This document shows, in pieces, positions 6,468-6,874 of a stretch of 6,874 bases of DNA (the first letter of the stretch is position 1; each line of letters starts with the position of its first letter). Origin of the DNA: an uncultured Campylobacter sp. (GTDB lineage: Bacteria > Campylobacterota > Campylobacteria > Campylobacterales > Campylobacteraceae); contig NZ_CAJPMA010000087.1 of NCBI RefSeq assembly GCF_905371695.1, forward strand, positions 1-6,874, in the 5' to 3' direction. The notes beneath the pieces were generated by a model. The model made no database searches, was not told where the DNA came from, and saw only the letters and a program-made list of their open reading frames with translations. The position numbers and the translations under genes were made by a program.

Positions 6468-6626
6468 AGTATTTCCCGAGGACGCCATTTAAAGAGCCGG
6501 CAAAATTTCGACTCGATGAACTATACGTCCTATCTACGCCTAAATTTTACGCCTTAACCTTCAAATTCGCCTCGCGATATTTTTGCCTTGTTTAAATTTT
6601 ATTTTAATTCATTTCAAAAAGTGTGA

Positions 6627-6632
6627 ATTATA
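6627..6632 (-). promoter_or_regulatory. Putative -10 element upstream of cydA
   Basis: A perfect TATAAT on the minus strand lies in the 221-bp gap between the DUF4492 gene and cydA, in a strongly A/T-rich stretch with no consensus -35. Transcription from it would give a leader of about 165-170 nt before cydA. A weaker alternative, TATAGT at 6520-6525, would give a leader of about 60 nt. No recognisable operator, riboswitch or strong hairpin is seen in the leader. Whether DUF4492 and cydA are also co-transcribed cannot be told from the sequence; no terminator is visible between them. Confidence 0.4.
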
Positions 6633-6673
6633 TTACGAAATTTCCATTTTACGCTTAAATTTTATAAATTTGG

Positions 6674-6874
6674 CTATTTCGCTTTGTCGGTTAAATTTTC
6701 GATCACGAAGTCGCTTTTTTGCTCGTCGCTCGTAAATTTTGTATTTAGCGTTTCGTTAAAGAAAAAGACTTTCAAAATGCCGAACATTATGAGAAGCTTT
6801 ACTAAAATTATCAGCCACAGCCGCCTGCCGACTTTCATATTTTTAAAGCCGTCTACGTATAAATTTAAGATATT
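6674..6874 (-). CDS. DUF4492 small membrane protein, N-terminus cut by window edge
   Basis: Sixty-six residues are visible, ending at TAG; the start codon lies beyond the right edge, probably only a short distance away given the small size of the family. The visible part begins NILNLYVDGFKNMKVGRRLW, the hallmark N-terminal block of DUF4492 (aromatic-x-DGF-x-x-M, then G-R-x-L-W). It continues with one hydrophobic helix (visible residues 19-39, LLIMFGILKVFFF) and a charged tail of about 25 residues. DUF4492 genes are found beside cydAB in Campylobacterota and Bacteroidota, which fits the position upstream of cydA here. No biochemical function is known to me; a role in assembly or stability of the oxidase is an inference from context. 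The gap to cydA is 221 bp and carries a possible separate promoter. Confidence 0.85.
   Translation of the reverse strand, partial: NILNLYVDGFKNMKVGRRLWLIILVKLLIMFGILKVFFFNETLNTKFTSDEQKSDFVIENLTDKAK

Noticed and set aside
6621..6640. TGTGA-like half site near the cydA -10, considered as a CRP/FNR-type operator
   Set aside because: The second half does not form the expected inverted repeat, and it does not fit the TTAAC-N4-GTTAA pattern of Campylobacter NssR sites.
1..6874. CRISPR arrays, tRNA or rRNA genes, insertion sequences, prophage genes
   Set aside because: No regularly spaced repeats, tRNA-like cloverleaf, transposase or phage-like ORF was seen on either strand.

Overview
The window looks like chromosomal DNA of a Campylobacter, probably one of the higher-GC, hydrogen/formate-using species related to C. 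curvus, C. showae or C. rectus. This is inferred from the genes: a DUF4492 / cydA / cydB oxidase cluster with the Campylobacterota-Bacteroidota style of CydB, a periplasmic arylsulfate sulfotransferase (AstA/AssT), and a pseudopilin with the FTMIELIFVIVIIGIL core typical of Campylobacterota. Intergenic DNA is rich in TAAATTT words. No species assignment can be made without a database comparison.

Layout. Positions 33-638 (+) encode a seven-helix-type TRIC-family channel protein. It converges on a minus-strand pseudopilin gene (764-1477), and the 125 bp between them is full of small inverted repeats. Upstream of the pseudopilin lies its own promoter, then assT (1710-3548, minus), which also has its own -10 element. 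The right half is an apparent oxidase operon on the minus strand. In transcription order it runs: the 3' part of a DUF4492 small membrane protein (6674 to the window edge), a 221-bp gap with a possible promoter, cydA (4923-6452), cydB (3812-4930, overlapping cydA by 8 nt), and a 41-residue membrane peptide (3678-3803). A perfect 8-bp hairpin follows 3 nt after its stop codon.

How the genes work together. CydA and CydB form a quinol oxidase of the bd/CioAB superfamily that reduces oxygen at the cytoplasmic membrane. The 41-residue peptide sits where CydX/CydS-type accessory subunits are found, and DUF4492 is a recurrent neighbour of this oxidase type. AssT is an exported enzyme that moves sulfate between phenolic compounds without PAPS. 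It should need a disulfide-forming partner that is not in this window. The TRIC protein and the pseudopilin have no visible functional link to either.

Nothing here is clearly an undescribed system. The points most worth a second look are the 41-residue oxidase-associated peptide, the replaced Asp positions in CydB, a Campylobacter-type N-glycosylation sequon in AssT, and the orphan pseudopilin with a long leader.
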